The notes under the pieces: generated by a model
The model's database searches: none
Told to the model about the DNA's origin: nothing
Seen by the model: only the letters and a program-made list of their open reading frames with translations
Shown here: piece by piece, positions 9,585 to 19,615 of the stretch
How positions within the stretch are numbered: the stretch's first letter is position 1
Layout: each line of letters starts with the position of its first letter
Position numbers and translations under genes: made by a program
Assembly (NCBI RefSeq): GCF_040822065.1
Contig: NZ_CP162005.1
Span: 2,170,001-2,234,000, forward strand
Direction of reading: 5' to 3'
DNA from: Pedobacter sp. WC2423
GTDB lineage: Bacteria > Bacteroidota > Bacteroidia > Sphingobacteriales > Sphingobacteriaceae
DNA: 64,000 nt

Positions 9585-11084
9585 TTACCAGCTGCCTCCG
9601 GCACCGCCGCCGCCGCTGCTTCCGCCACCCCAGCTACTGCTGCTGCTGCTTGAGGAAGAGGAACTACTGCTTCCAGAACCTGATGAACTGGAATCGTCAC
9701 TTCTGGTTAATACAGCAATGACAACCGCTTTGATAAATTCTTCATAGCCGCAATTTTCGCATATTTTAACGTCCTTTCCCTCACCTTCTCTGGTATAGGT
9801 TGCTTTTTTAAGCGTGATTAATCGTTCCTTACTTAAAGTTTTGGCACTACACTCAGGGCAAACTGTAAAATCCGCAAAATTACTACCTGGATAATTAATG
9901 ATTTTATGTTCTGCCTGGTCACTGCTCAACCAGATTTCATAATGGTTCACCTCTAATTGCTCTTCTTTAAGCTGACCTTTAGTCAAAAAAGATTTCGCAT
10001 GTTTAGTTTGATCCCTGTCTACTCTGCTCATCTGTTTATTCTGGCTATCCAGCTGTGGCTTAAAACGGTTGGCTGACTGGCTTCTGCGATAAGCTTCGAT
10101 AACCATAGCGATTAAAATTAACGGAGAGGCAACCAGGTAGAAAACTGAAGACCGGTTTAATGCTTTCACAGCCTGGTTAAAATTCAGCTCATCCTGATAC
10201 GTTTTCCTTAAAACGCTGATAGCGTTCAAATACCTGGCAAAAAGCATGATAGCTAAAACAGCATAAAGCACAACAGGTATTATACTAATGTCCAAAGACT
10301 TTACCCAGCCATAACCAACAGTAAACCCGGTAATAAAACCTGCAGCTACTAAAATCATAAATAAACCACCGCATCCGCACCCTATAGCCTTATCATAGCC
10401 ATTTGTTTTAGCTGCAGCTTTACTCTTGGAAATTTCAGGAGTCTTTTTCTTAATTCCAAGAAATACAATGGTAAATAAGACAATGACTAATATTGTACCT
10501 GCAATCGTCCATAGCCATTTATTGCGGTGACCAGCATCCGCAGGTAGCAGCTGACTGAGCTCTTTTTGATTTGCGGGCTGGTTTAGATAAGCAGCAATTG
10601 TAGTTAAAGCACTAACCACCCCTTTACTGTAATCTGCTTCTTTAAAAGCAGGAATCAAAAAATGATCTCCAATTCTTTTGAGCGCGGCATCTGGCAGCAA
10701 TCCCTCCAAGCCATATCCCGTAATGAAACGATACTGTCTGCGGTCAGTAGCAATAAATAATAAAAGACCATTATTTGCCTTGCTTTTTCCTATTCCCCAT
10801 TGTCTGAAAAGTTGCAGTGTAAAATCATATTCCTCCTGGGCTGCGTCAAAATCATGGACAACCACAACAGCTATCTCAACTTTTGTTTTTTGCTCCAGAT
10901 CAGTAATGGTTCTGTTCAGAGAATCAACACCGGCAGTACTTAAAATAAAATCAGGATTACTTACATAACCACTTCCACTGGCCTTTGGATCAGGAATCTC
11001 TGCAACTGTATATTTATTTTGGGCATATCCAGCCTGAATAAGAAAAGAAAACAGGATAGAAAATAGAAGACGATATTTCTGCAT
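9585..11084 (-). CDS. TPM-domain protein with zinc-ribbon-like segment and Ser/Gly tail
   Basis: The 499-residue protein has a signal peptide (LLFSILFSFLIQAGYAQ) and a TPM domain at about residues 35-165 (STAGVDSLNRTITDLEQKTK, LLLFIATDRRQYRFITGYGLEG, IGDHFLIPAFKEADYSKGV). Several membrane helices follow at about 190-330. A cytosolic part carries two CxxC pairs (VCPECSAK and ICENCGYEE) that could bind one zinc. The C-terminus is a run of about 15 serines ending in WGGGSSGGGGAGGSW, a tail typical of this family. TPM proteins have been linked to photosystem repair in plants and to envelope maintenance in bacteria. It is convergent with the response regulator, 4 bases apart. Confidence 0.85.
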   Translation of the reverse strand: MQKYRLLFSILFSFLIQAGYAQNKYTVAEIPDPKASGSGYVSNPDFILSTAGVDSLNRTITDLEQKTKVEIAVVVVHDFDAAQEEYDFTLQLFRQWGIGKSKANNGLLLFIATDRRQYRFITGYGLEGLLPDAALKRIGDHFLIPAFKEADYSKGVVSALTTIAAYLNQPANQKELSQLLPADAGHRNKWLWTIAGTILVIVLFTIVFLGIKKKTPEISKSKAAAKTNGYDKAIGCGCGGLFMILVAAGFITGFTVGYGWVKSLDISIIPVVLYAVLAIMLFARYLNAISVLRKTYQDELNFNQAVKALNRSSVFYLVASPLILIAMVIEAYRRSQSANRFKPQLDSQNKQMSRVDRDQTKHAKSFLTKGQLKEEQLEVNHYEIWLSSDQAEHKIINYPGSNFADFTVCPECSAKTLSKERLITLKKATYTREGEGKDVKICENCGYEEFIKAVVIAVLTRSDDSSSSGSGSSSSSSSSSSSSSWGGGSSGGGGAGGSW

Positions 11085-11288
11085 TTTACCTGAAATTTAC
11101 TTTAGTCAGATTCTGGGCATGAGTAAGCAAACTCATACTTACTAATAAGGTTATAATGATGGTATACCTGAAATTCTTCGAATTTAAAATCATTGGAGTA
11201 ATATTTCGTGCTATGCTAAAGTAATTATAAATCTATTAAATTTTAAAGAAGAAATAAGGATCTTATATTTCTATAAACCCCTGAAAGC

Positions 11289-11326
11289 AAAAAAGGTTAA
11301 CCTGCATTACACAGGCCAACCTTTTT
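11289..11326 (-). terminator. Terminator after susD
   Basis: AAAAAGGTT and AACCTTTTT enclose an inner CCTG/CAGG stem. The hairpin lies 20 nt beyond the susD stop on the minus strand and is followed there by a T-rich run. Confidence 0.75.
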
Positions 11327-11345
11327 CTTTTTGATTTAATTGTGA

Positions 11346-12857
11346 CTAATACCCTGCATTCTGGACATAATTAGGATTAGACAACTGATTATCTGGTATA
11401 GGGAAAACCAGATTTCTCGGATTGTCAACTTGTTTCTCTTGCCAAGGTGTTAAAAATTTACCAAAACGGATTAAATCCTGTCTTCTTACACCTTCCCAGA
11501 AAAACTCACGTCCACGTTCATCCAGTAAATTGTCGAGCGTTAAACTTCCCAAAAGACTGGCTCCCCTTACAGTTCTCAGTCCATTAACAACAGTCAGCGC
11601 AGGACCACCTAAACCTGTTCTCAGCTGCGCTTCAGCTTTCATTAAAAGCACATCTGAATATCTGTAGTATACCCAGTCGTTGTCAGCTTTTCCAGTTGAA
11701 CCATAGGTATAATCAATAGGATATTTGATAACGCGGATACCGGCAACTTCCAGGTGATTGGGATCCGTCTCCACATTACTTACCTCTGGAGTAAAGATCA
11801 GATTGTTATTACGTCTGTCTTTAATTACAGCACCTTTCTCGTCCAATTGCTGACCGATTAAAAAGCCCACTTTAACCCCAGAAATATTAGTTACTCCGGC
11901 ATAAGCCCCGCCAATACGCTGATCAGATGCTTCGAATTTCTTATAGAAATCAGATAAAGTTGAGAATCCATTATTACCATTTGGTTTTTGATTATAATGT
12001 AATGGCATTGTCCACATATCTCTTACCCCACCAGCATCAGAACCACCAATATTTTGGGATGTGAATATATTTTCTTTAGAAATCGCATCATTGTTTGGTG
12101 CAAAATTATCAAAATAGTTTTTTGCCAGCTGATACTTACCAGAATTGATAATTTCATCAGCGAGTGTGATAACTTTTGCCATTTCAGCAGCATCAAAAGT
12201 TGGTAACGCACGATTTAAAAATGCGCCTTTATTCAGGTAACACTTCATCAGCAACATCTTTCCTGCATCTTTATTTGCAAGATAATTAGCCCCATCAGGA
12301 AGTGAAGGGATAATTGCCGTCAGTTCTGCGATCAGGTAAGCAATTTCTTCCGGTGCTTTTCTAACCTTCGAAGGTAAACTCACATCATCTCCAGGCTCAC
12401 GGTAAGGAACCTGTCCCCAGCCATCCAGAATAGAAAACTGTGCAAATGCACGAAGAAATCTCGCTTCAGCTGCCTGTACAGGTGTTGGATTATATAACAA
12501 TACATTTGTAGCTGCATAACTTACACCGTTCAGATCCCTGAAACTACTGGAAATACGGGTATGATCTGCCTCCCAGCGATGTAAGTGTAAAGCACGCCAG
12601 GCACCATTGTCATCCCAGTCACCAGCTCTTGTAGGAACAATAGCCTCGTCTGAAGGGAATTCCTGTAATGCCCAAAAACCAAATGGTCCCTGAAATGGAC
12701 TACGCATAGCCTTATAACTTCCATTTAATAAATCGGCAACGTTCCCGCTGTTAATTCCGCCATTGCCAATTTGTCCGTTTAATTTCTCATCTAATTTTGT
12801 ACAGCCCGACAAGGATATTGTCAGTGCCATAAAAGCAATTATATATCTATTTTTCAT
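11346..12857 (-). CDS. SusD/RagB-type outer-membrane nutrient-binding lipoprotein
   Basis: From the ATG at 12857 the protein has a lipoprotein signal (MKNRYIIAFMALTISLSGC) and the SusD layout: TPR-like N-terminal half (RAFAQFSILDGWGQVPYREPGDD, AYLIAELTAIIPSLP, AGKMLLMKCYLNKGAFLN) and the C-terminal hallmark YYRYSDVLLMKAEAQLR, LLDERGREFFWEGVRRQDLIRFGKF. It would cap the adjacent SusC channel at the cell surface and deliver glycan or peptide ligands. An alternative ATG four codons earlier (12869) is possible. It follows susC with almost no gap. The ligand cannot be deduced from the sequence. Confidence 0.95.
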   Translation of the reverse strand: MKNRYIIAFMALTISLSGCTKLDEKLNGQIGNGGINSGNVADLLNGSYKAMRSPFQGPFGFWALQEFPSDEAIVPTRAGDWDDNGAWRALHLHRWEADHTRISSSFRDLNGVSYAATNVLLYNPTPVQAAEARFLRAFAQFSILDGWGQVPYREPGDDVSLPSKVRKAPEEIAYLIAELTAIIPSLPDGANYLANKDAGKMLLMKCYLNKGAFLNRALPTFDAAEMAKVITLADEIINSGKYQLAKNYFDNFAPNNDAISKENIFTSQNIGGSDAGGVRDMWTMPLHYNQKPNGNNGFSTLSDFYKKFEASDQRIGGAYAGVTNISGVKVGFLIGQQLDEKGAVIKDRRNNNLIFTPEVSNVETDPNHLEVAGIRVIKYPIDYTYGSTGKADNDWVYYRYSDVLLMKAEAQLRTGLGGPALTVVNGLRTVRGASLLGSLTLDNLLDERGREFFWEGVRRQDLIRFGKFLTPWQEKQVDNPRNLVFPIPDNQLSNPNYVQNAGY

Positions 12858-12872
12858 TTGAATTATCATTAG

Positions 12873-15800
12873 TTAAAGAGAAAAGTTTACACCTAAATTG
12901 AACGTTCTTGACGTTGGATAAGGAATGTACTCTATCCCTGCAGAAGGCACTCCATTTAAGCTTTTATCAACATTTACCTCAGGATCAAATCCGGTATATT
13001 TAGTAATTACAAATAAATTCTGTCCATTGATGAAAACGTTCATTCCTTTAATTGCTTTTCCAAGATTACCGATTGAATAACCAATTGTAGCATTGGCCAA
13101 TTTCACATAACTGCCATTCTCAATATATCTGGACGAAGCTGCAATTGGATTAGCCAGAGACTCCTGAACAGGAGAATTCAACAATTCAGAAGCAATATTT
13201 CTACCGATTCCAAGATTAGAAATTGGCAACACTGAGTTCGCAGTATTGTTGTAAATCTTCTGGCCTAATGATCCATTGAAATTTGCACCGAATGTCAGTT
13301 TTTTATATCTCGCATTTAAGTTAAAGCCAAGAATGACATTTGGATTCGGATTACCCAGATAATAAGATTTATAACCATCTTCTGTATACTGAGATAAACC
13401 AGCTGCATTCAACCCTTTATATTCTCTGGTTACCATCGCAAAAAGTGGTAAACCATCCTGAATAACCTCTAATGTAACATCACTTAGGCCTTGTCCGTTT
13501 AGTGTACCTGTTTTAATAATACCTACAACATTTTTTACTTTATTTTTAATAAAAGTAGCATTACCACCTATAGAGAATGAAACATCTTCTTTATCAATGA
13601 TATTGGCATTCAAAGTAAGCTCAATACCTTTATTTTTAATTTGTCCTGGTAAATTAATCCAGGTTACAGTTACGCCCGGATTTGCTGGCTGCAATGGAAT
13701 TTGCGGGAATAAAAGATCAGTTGTTGTTTTATCAAAATAATCCACCGATCCAGTAATTTTATTACCAAAAAGGCCAAAATCGACACCAATATTCGTTTGT
13801 TTATCAGATTGCCATTTTAATTTTTTATTCTCATTATTTACCCCTACAAGTGACTGGCTTGTTCCTGAATAAACGATGTCATAACGTTGTTGAGCAGATC
13901 CCGACGGGAATTCCTGATTACCTGTTTTTCCGTATCCAGCTCTCAGTTTTAACTGGTTTAACCAGGCAACATCTTTCATGAAATCCTCGTTCTTGATATT
14001 CCATGCTACAGCAAATGAAGGGAAGTAACCATAACGGTTATCTGAACCGAATTTGGTTGAACCATCTGCTCTGAAAGTTGCAGTTAACAAATATTTATTA
14101 TCATAATTAAAAATCGCTCTTGCAAAATAAGATTGCAATTGATAAGTCGGATCATAATAAGAATTCGCTGTGCGGTTTGCCGGAGCAACAGCATGAAAGA
14201 TATCTGTATAATCAACATCTACATCACCAAATCCTTTCGCAGTCATATTCTGACCTTTATTGATATAATTGGTAAACTCATAACCAACTATCGCATTCAA
14301 ATTAAGCTTATTCGCAATTTCTTTATTAAAATTCAGTGTATTGGTAAATTGCTGCGTAATCAATTCAGTATTGGAATAACTAGCTACCCCACCTGTAAAT
14401 GGAAGATTTGGTTTTACCCCTTCCAGGTTCAGAAAACTGCGGGTAGAAGCCCTTCTGATACCAGTGCTATAATTTATACTGGCTAACATTCTGAATTCTA
14501 ACCAGGGTGTAATTTTGTAATAAGGTGATACACTTCCTAAAACCGTCGTTACTTTTGACTTATCATTTGAAGCCGCCAGCATGGCCATTGGATTAATGGT
14601 AGTTGATTGTTGATCAATAAATATAGATCCATCAGGATTATACATGGAACGGGTAGGATTCCAGGACAAGGCTTGTCCTATTAAGCTACCTGTAAAACCT
14701 GCATCTGTAGATATTGGAGGAAGATTTTCTATATATTGATTACTAATCATATTGACATCTAACCCCAATTTTTTACTCTCCAGAAACTTGAAGTTTCCAT
14801 TGAATGCTCCACTATATTTTTTAAAATCACTCTTTCTGATAATACCTTGTTGATTTTGATAACCTAAAGAAGCACGAAAAACATTTCCGTCATTACCGCC
14901 GCTGATTGCCACAGAATAATTTTGATTATAACCAGTACGCGTAATCGCTTTCATTGCATCTACATTTTCACCATAATCCAGTCCTGTTAAGCCATATTTA
15001 TTTAAAGCATTACGGAACTCACCACCGTCCAGTGTTTTAAGGCTTCTTGCCAGTGTGCTTACTCCAGCTGATGCGCTTACATCAATTTTGGTTTCACCAC
15101 TCTTACCTCTCTTGGTGGTAATTAAAACGACACCGTAAGCAGCTCTTGAACCATAAATTGCAGTAGCCGATGCATCTTTTAAGATCTCCATCGATTCAAT
15201 ATCAGCAGGATTGATAAAGTTAAGCGGATTGCCAGCCGATGAAGTTCCGGAAGCAGCTAACTTATTGTCACCGGGAGCTGTAGCTGTTCCACCGTTACCA
15301 GTCGGCCTTGCAGATCTTCCATCAAGCGCAACTCCATCTACAATATATAAAGGTTGTCCGGAGCCGGTAACAGCTGTATTTCCCCTGATTCTAACTGTAG
15401 AAGCACCACCTGGTTGTCCGCTATTGTTAATCATTTGTACACCTGCAACTTTACCTTGAATCAGCTGATCAGGAGCAATTAGCGGCCCTTTATTAAAATC
15501 CTTAGCCGAAATTGTAGTTGCAGCACCTGTTAAATCGCTCTTCTTTACAGATCCATAACCTACAATAGTTACCGCGTCCAGATCAGTACCTGAGGACAAG
15601 GTGATATTTACTGTAGTCCGGCTATTGATCTCCACCGTTTGTGACTGAAGCCCTACATAACTGAAAGTCAGCGATTTTCCGGTTGCAGGAACATTAATCA
15701 CATACTTACCATCAGCACCGGTCATTGCTCTTACATTTGTCCCGGTAACAGAGATGGTCACACCGATTAAAGTATTTTTTTCATTATCAGAAACCACTCC

Positions 15801-15938
15801 CTTAACTACGGATTGGGCATAGGAAGATAAGTTAAAGCTGAGCAAAGCAAGGCAACAGAAAATTGTTTTTTGCAACAGCTGAGATTTAGGTTTATCTAAA
15901 AAGACAAACCACTTTTTTTGTAGTAAAAACTCGTTCAT
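12873..15938 (-). CDS. SusC/RagA TonB-linked outer-membrane transporter
   Basis: The 1021-residue protein has an N-terminal export region, a carboxypeptidase-regulatory-like domain (VVKGVVSDNEKNTLIGVTISVTG), a TonB-box-like segment (DAVTIVGYGSVKKSDLTGA) and the SusC plug signature (MEILKDASATAIYGSRAAYGVVLITTKRGKSG), then a 22-strand-type barrel ending in an aromatic-Ser-Leu C-terminus (GVNFSL). It imports oligomeric nutrients with the SusD partner encoded next. The gene is divergent from the hybrid regulator at 16358, the usual arrangement when that regulator controls the operon. Confidence 0.96.
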   Translation of the reverse strand: MNEFLLQKKWFVFLDKPKSQLLQKTIFCCLALLSFNLSSYAQSVVKGVVSDNEKNTLIGVTISVTGTNVRAMTGADGKYVINVPATGKSLTFSYVGLQSQTVEINSRTTVNITLSSGTDLDAVTIVGYGSVKKSDLTGAATTISAKDFNKGPLIAPDQLIQGKVAGVQMINNSGQPGGASTVRIRGNTAVTGSGQPLYIVDGVALDGRSARPTGNGGTATAPGDNKLAASGTSSAGNPLNFINPADIESMEILKDASATAIYGSRAAYGVVLITTKRGKSGETKIDVSASAGVSTLARSLKTLDGGEFRNALNKYGLTGLDYGENVDAMKAITRTGYNQNYSVAISGGNDGNVFRASLGYQNQQGIIRKSDFKKYSGAFNGNFKFLESKKLGLDVNMISNQYIENLPPISTDAGFTGSLIGQALSWNPTRSMYNPDGSIFIDQQSTTINPMAMLAASNDKSKVTTVLGSVSPYYKITPWLEFRMLASINYSTGIRRASTRSFLNLEGVKPNLPFTGGVASYSNTELITQQFTNTLNFNKEIANKLNLNAIVGYEFTNYINKGQNMTAKGFGDVDVDYTDIFHAVAPANRTANSYYDPTYQLQSYFARAIFNYDNKYLLTATFRADGSTKFGSDNRYGYFPSFAVAWNIKNEDFMKDVAWLNQLKLRAGYGKTGNQEFPSGSAQQRYDIVYSGTSQSLVGVNNENKKLKWQSDKQTNIGVDFGLFGNKITGSVDYFDKTTTDLLFPQIPLQPANPGVTVTWINLPGQIKNKGIELTLNANIIDKEDVSFSIGGNATFIKNKVKNVVGIIKTGTLNGQGLSDVTLEVIQDGLPLFAMVTREYKGLNAAGLSQYTEDGYKSYYLGNPNPNVILGFNLNARYKKLTFGANFNGSLGQKIYNNTANSVLPISNLGIGRNIASELLNSPVQESLANPIAASSRYIENGSYVKLANATIGYSIGNLGKAIKGMNVFINGQNLFVITKYTGFDPEVNVDKSLNGVPSAGIEYIPYPTSRTFNLGVNFSL

Positions 15939-16357
15939 AATTATTTGGTTTAGTTATTCGTTGATAAGAAAGGCTTTCTGTTTTTTGAGGTGTTTTTTAA
16001 TTAGACAATAGACAATTAGATTTCACAATATGACCAGCCTTTCTATACCGGCTAGTCAAAGCAATATATGTGTAAATAAGCTCTCCTGTTATTGATTCTG
16101 TATCAATTAAAACTAAAATCAATTTACCACCAGACGAAACACAAATCGCTATTAAACAACACATTACACACAAATAACAATAATATATCTGCTAAAATAT
16201 TTAAGCTTTTAACTATATATTTAGAAATTGTAACATTGCAGAGATGAATACATTAATGATAAAATCATAAATTATTAACCAGACATAGTGTATTGAATAC
16301 AGTATGACAAAAAAATTATATACCTTGTTATCAGCTAATCACTACCTACCCTAACCT
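15939..16357. promoter_or_regulatory. 419-bp divergent intergenic region between susC and the hybrid regulator
   Basis: The region is very AT-rich and has no open frame worth reporting. It must hold the promoters of both susC (minus) and the hybrid regulator (plus). An imperfect inverted repeat, GACCAGCC (16032-16039) and GGCTAGTC (16050-16057), is the only ordered element I can point to, as a possible regulator site. Confidence 0.4.
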
Positions 16358-18250
16358 ATGCAAGCAGACCAAAAGAGAGGCATGCGTTTCATCTTTATTT
16401 CCATACTGATGACAATCACTTTCGTTTCCGGATGTTCTCCGAAAAAAAACACAGCTATAAAATTCCCGGTTAAAGAGCCTTTACAGCTTGTACCACAAGA
16501 AAGCTTATATTTTTTGATAACTGCACTGATCATTACCACCATCTTTACCTTTATTGCCTGTTATTTACTTTATCAGAACCACGCAAAAAACAAACAGCTA
16601 GAATTAAAAAACAGAGAAAGTCTGATACAACAAGAAGAGCTTATTGCTTTATCGACTGCCTCGCAAGCAACAGCAGAAGCAAAATTCAGCTTCTTTACTC
16701 ATATTTCTAATGCATTCCGGGTTCCGCTGACTTTGATTCTTCTTCCTCTGGATGAAATGCTCGACAGTAAAAACTCTCTGAACATTCCTAAACAACAATT
16801 GAATCTGATTCACAAAAATGTACAACGGTTACTCTTGATGGTCAATCAACTTACAGATTTCAGAAAAATAGAGTATGATAAAATGAAACTTGAGCCGACC
16901 TGTCAGGACCTTGTGGCTTTTTCCAGAGATATTATTGCCTCTTTTAAAGCACTTGCTTCGAGAAAAAACATAGAATTAAAACTATCAAGTTCTGTTAAAG
17001 AAATCATGGTCTGGTTTGATAAAAACATGTTTGATAAGGTATTATTTAACTTGTTGTCCAACGCTATTAAGTTTAGTCCTGAAAATGGAAAAATACAATT
17101 CAGCATAAAAACTGATTCAGCTGACCAAACCGTAGATATCAGCGTATCAGACAGTGGTAATGGGATGACCGAAGAAGAAATCAAGCACGTATTTGACTTA
17201 TTTTATCAAGCAGATAAACGCAATTTCTTTGGGTCTGGTCTTGGGCTTTCTCTCTCTAAAGAAATTACCGAATTACACCAGGGTACTATAACTATTCAGA
17301 GTCAAAAAGGATATGGAACCACATTCTATATTAAACTACCCTTAAAACAACAATCTATTTCTGAAACGCCTGCAATAAGCAATGATTTCGCTATAAGCTC
17401 CGGCCAATTAAGTCAGTATACCGTTGGTATTCTGCCAGACAGCTTACCAGAAGCAGTTATTGCGGAGCAAGACAACTATTTAAACGAAGAAACTTTGCTC
17501 ATTATTGAAGAAAATGAAGAACTCCTGGAATATCTGAAAAACAGTTTCAAAGAAGAATATGAAGTATTAACCGCCAGCAGTAACTCCGTAGGCCTGAAAC
17601 TAGCTTATGAAATGATTCCAGATCTCATTATTACAGACATCACTTTGAATGAGCAATTTACACTACAAATCACTTCTGCATTAAAAAATGATGACAGGAC
17701 ATCTCATATTCCTATTATCATATTAACAGCAAATGGAGATGAAGCACATAAAATCAGTGAATTTAAACAAATGGCAGATCTGTATATGACCAAGCCCTTT
17801 AATTTCATCTTATTAAAAGAAAGTGTTAAAAGTCTACTTTGGAACAGGAAAGTACTCCAAAGAAAATTCAGTAATGAAAGCCCGGTTACGCAACAAACCA
17901 TTCCATTAAGCAGATCAGATAAGAAGTTTATGCATGATTTCACCAGTACCATTGAACAGAATATTGCGAATGATAAGTTTAATGTAGATGATATTGCCAG
18001 TGCGCTGGGGATATCAAGAATTCAATTGTACCGGAAAACGAAAGTACTGCTGGATTGTACAATCAACGATTATATTTTAAACCGCAGGCTCAAAAAAGCC
18101 AAATATCTTTTGATCAATGAGGACCTGTCTATTTCTGAAATTACCTACCAGGTTGGATTCTCCTCCCCCACTTATTTTTCTACTGTCTTCAAATCAAAAT
18201 ATAATTGCACGCCATCATCCTATAAAAAACAAATAGGTTCAAATACCTAA
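16358..18250 (+). CDS. Hybrid two-component regulator (HATPase, receiver, AraC HTH) with non-canonical H box
   Basis: The 630-residue protein starts with a lipoprotein-like signal (ITFVSGC, Cys26), has only about 25 extracytoplasmic residues, then a membrane helix (about 51-72). The dimerisation box reads FFTHISNAFRVPLTLI where the family normally has an ISHEFRTPL sequence, so the phospho-acceptor His is replaced by N118. The ATPase domain looks intact: N235 in FNLLSNAIKFSP, DSGNGM (265-270), FGSGLGLSLSKE. The receiver keeps acidic E384-E385, D427 and K479 but has lost the MMPxMDG segment. An AraC helix-turn-helix covers about 540-625. It lacks the large Reg_prop/Y_Y_Y sensor of classical HTCS. 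It probably controls the divergent susCD operon, perhaps without ordinary phosphorelay. A start at 16382 (MRFIFIS) is also plausible. Confidence 0.9.
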   Translation: MQADQKRGMRFIFISILMTITFVSGCSPKKNTAIKFPVKEPLQLVPQESLYFLITALIITTIFTFIACYLLYQNHAKNKQLELKNRESLIQQEELIALSTASQATAEAKFSFFTHISNAFRVPLTLILLPLDEMLDSKNSLNIPKQQLNLIHKNVQRLLLMVNQLTDFRKIEYDKMKLEPTCQDLVAFSRDIIASFKALASRKNIELKLSSSVKEIMVWFDKNMFDKVLFNLLSNAIKFSPENGKIQFSIKTDSADQTVDISVSDSGNGMTEEEIKHVFDLFYQADKRNFFGSGLGLSLSKEITELHQGTITIQSQKGYGTTFYIKLPLKQQSISETPAISNDFAISSGQLSQYTVGILPDSLPEAVIAEQDNYLNEETLLIIEENEELLEYLKNSFKEEYEVLTASSNSVGLKLAYEMIPDLIITDITLNEQFTLQITSALKNDDRTSHIPIIILTANGDEAHKISEFKQMADLYMTKPFNFILLKESVKSLLWNRKVLQRKFSNESPVTQQTIPLSRSDKKFMHDFTSTIEQNIANDKFNVDDIASALGISRIQLYRKTKVLLDCTINDYILNRRLKKAKYLLINEDLSISEITYQVGFSSPTYFSTVFKSKYNCTPSSYKKQIGSNT

Positions 18251-18384
18251 AAAAAATGTCTGCCAAAAACAAAAAACGGGTAAATTTATCAGGCAACAAC
18301 TTCGTGATAAAAGAGCTGATCAACATTAATTTCTTATATTGATCCATCAAAATAAATCTTAAAGGAAAACTAAACCGTTATAAC

Positions 18385-19161
18385 ATGTACTTACAAAAAG
18401 CAATAATTACCACAGTACTAATCGCCGGAATAGGGCTGGCAACAGCAAATGCCCAGGCTAAACATGAGGATACAGAATTTTATACTCCAGTACCAAAGAA
18501 AGTAACTCCTGGAAAAACAATGAATACAGCTCCTTCTGATGCTGTCATTTTATTTGACGGTAAAAATCTGGACTCCTGGGTAATGACTGATGACCGTACC
18601 AAGCCTGCACAATGGACAGTAGCCAATGGTCAGCTGACCGTTAATAAAAAAGCGGGTAATATTGAAACCAAACAATCCTTTGGTAATTACCAGTTACATA
18701 TCGAATGGCAAGTACCAAAAAACATCACAGGAACAGGACAACTTCGTGGTAACAGCGGTCTTTTTCTGGCTTCTATGGGTAAAGGTGATCTGGGATATGA
18801 ACTTCAGATTCTGGATTCATATGACAATAAAACTTATACCAATGGTATGGCCGGCAGTATCTATAAACAGACTACTCCACTGGTTAATCCTTCCCTGAAA
18901 CCAGGAGAATGGCAAACCTACGATGTGATCTGGACTGCACCAACCTTTAAAGCAGACAGTACAGTAAATACGCCAGCAAAAGTAACCGTTTTATACAATG
19001 GCGTTTTAGTTCAGAATAACTTTGAATTAAAAGGCCCAACTCAATATGTGGGTACAGCCTCTTATGCAAAAGCACATGGACCGCTCCCTGTTAAGTTACA
19101 AGCGCATGGCGACAAGAGTGAACCGATAAGCTACCGTAATATCTGGATCAGAGAACTTTAA
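18385..19161 (+). CDS. DUF1080 protein, probable secreted glycoside (3-keto-disaccharide-type) hydrolase
   Basis: The 258-residue product has a signal peptide (AGIGLATANAQA) and one DUF1080 domain: AVILFDGKNLDSWVM, WTVANGQLTVN, FGNYQLHIEWQVP, RGNSGLFLASMG, YELQILDSYDN, SIYKQTTPLVNPSLKPGEWQTYDVIW, and a closing PISYRNIWIREL. The fold is a concanavalin-like beta-sandwich; characterised relatives hydrolyse 3-keto-glycosides. Its place after the hybrid regulator and near susCD suggests it takes part in the same locus. It has its own upstream gap (134 nt) and a following terminator. Confidence 0.9.
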   Translation: MYLQKAIITTVLIAGIGLATANAQAKHEDTEFYTPVPKKVTPGKTMNTAPSDAVILFDGKNLDSWVMTDDRTKPAQWTVANGQLTVNKKAGNIETKQSFGNYQLHIEWQVPKNITGTGQLRGNSGLFLASMGKGDLGYELQILDSYDNKTYTNGMAGSIYKQTTPLVNPSLKPGEWQTYDVIWTAPTFKADSTVNTPAKVTVLYNGVLVQNNFELKGPTQYVGTASYAKAHGPLPVKLQAHGDKSEPISYRNIWIREL

Positions 19162-19181
19162 TCAGTCCTGTCAGAAAAAAC

Positions 19182-19215
19182 AAAAGCCGCTTTCCTTAAT
19201 TGGAAGCGGCTTTTT
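19182..19215. terminator. Bidirectional terminator between DUF1080 gene and CDGSH gene
   Basis: AAAAGCCGCTTTCC (19182-19195) pairs, with one bulge, with GGAAGCGGCTTTTT (19202-19215). It sits between two convergent genes and has A-runs and T-runs on both sides. Confidence 0.8.
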
Positions 19216-19222
19216 AAATTTC

Positions 19223-19447
19223 TTAAACTTTTTTAGGAGGAAGATCAAATGCGATAGCCTCATGCTCAAAATGGCCGTTATGTGCGCCATCACAGAAAGG
19301 TTTATTTTTTGACAATCCACAACGGCAAATTGAAAGTACTTCTCTGCCTTGCAGTCCATATACATTACCATTTCTGTCAACGATTTCAAAATCGCCCTCG
19401 ATCTTTACAGACCCATTATTATTGATTGTAAGTTTTGTCTTCGACAT
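19223..19447 (-). CDS. CDGSH-type iron-sulfur protein
   Basis: The 74-residue protein carries one CDGSH-type motif, C41RCGLSKNKPFCDGAH56, giving the three-Cys one-His set (C41, C43, C52, H56) that binds a labile 2Fe-2S cluster. Such small proteins act in electron or cluster transfer. The N-terminal part (LTINNNGSVKIEGDFEIVD) is the usual short beta region before the motif. It is monocistronic and convergent with the DUF1080 gene. Confidence 0.93.
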   Translation of the reverse strand: MSKTKLTINNNGSVKIEGDFEIVDRNGNVYGLQGREVLSICRCGLSKNKPFCDGAHNGHFEHEAIAFDLPPKKV

Positions 19448-19527
19448 CTATTTGTTTGTTTGTAACAAAAGTAGAAGTATGAACGGAAATCGGGAAATCT
19501 CATTTCTATTTAGAAACATTATCCCAT

Positions 19528-19560
19528 AAAAAAGGAGTCCCTGTCTGAAACTCCTTTTTT
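19528..19560 (-). terminator. Terminator, probably for the 61-residue small gene
   Basis: AAAAAAGGAGT (19528-19538) pairs with ACTCCTTTTTT (19550-19560). No plus-strand gene needs it, since the DUF1080 transcript already ends at 19215. It lies 55 nt beyond the stop of the minus-strand small ORF. Confidence 0.65.
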
Positions 19561-19615
19561 TCTCCGCAATTGACTGATTGGCGAGAACCCTATATCTAGA
19601 TTTTAACGATGATAG

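Noticed and set aside
9585..9680. Assembly or slippage error in the Ser/Gly run of the TPM protein
   Set aside because: Low-complexity Ser/Gly tails ending in GGSW are normal in this family, and the frame stays open to a proper stop.
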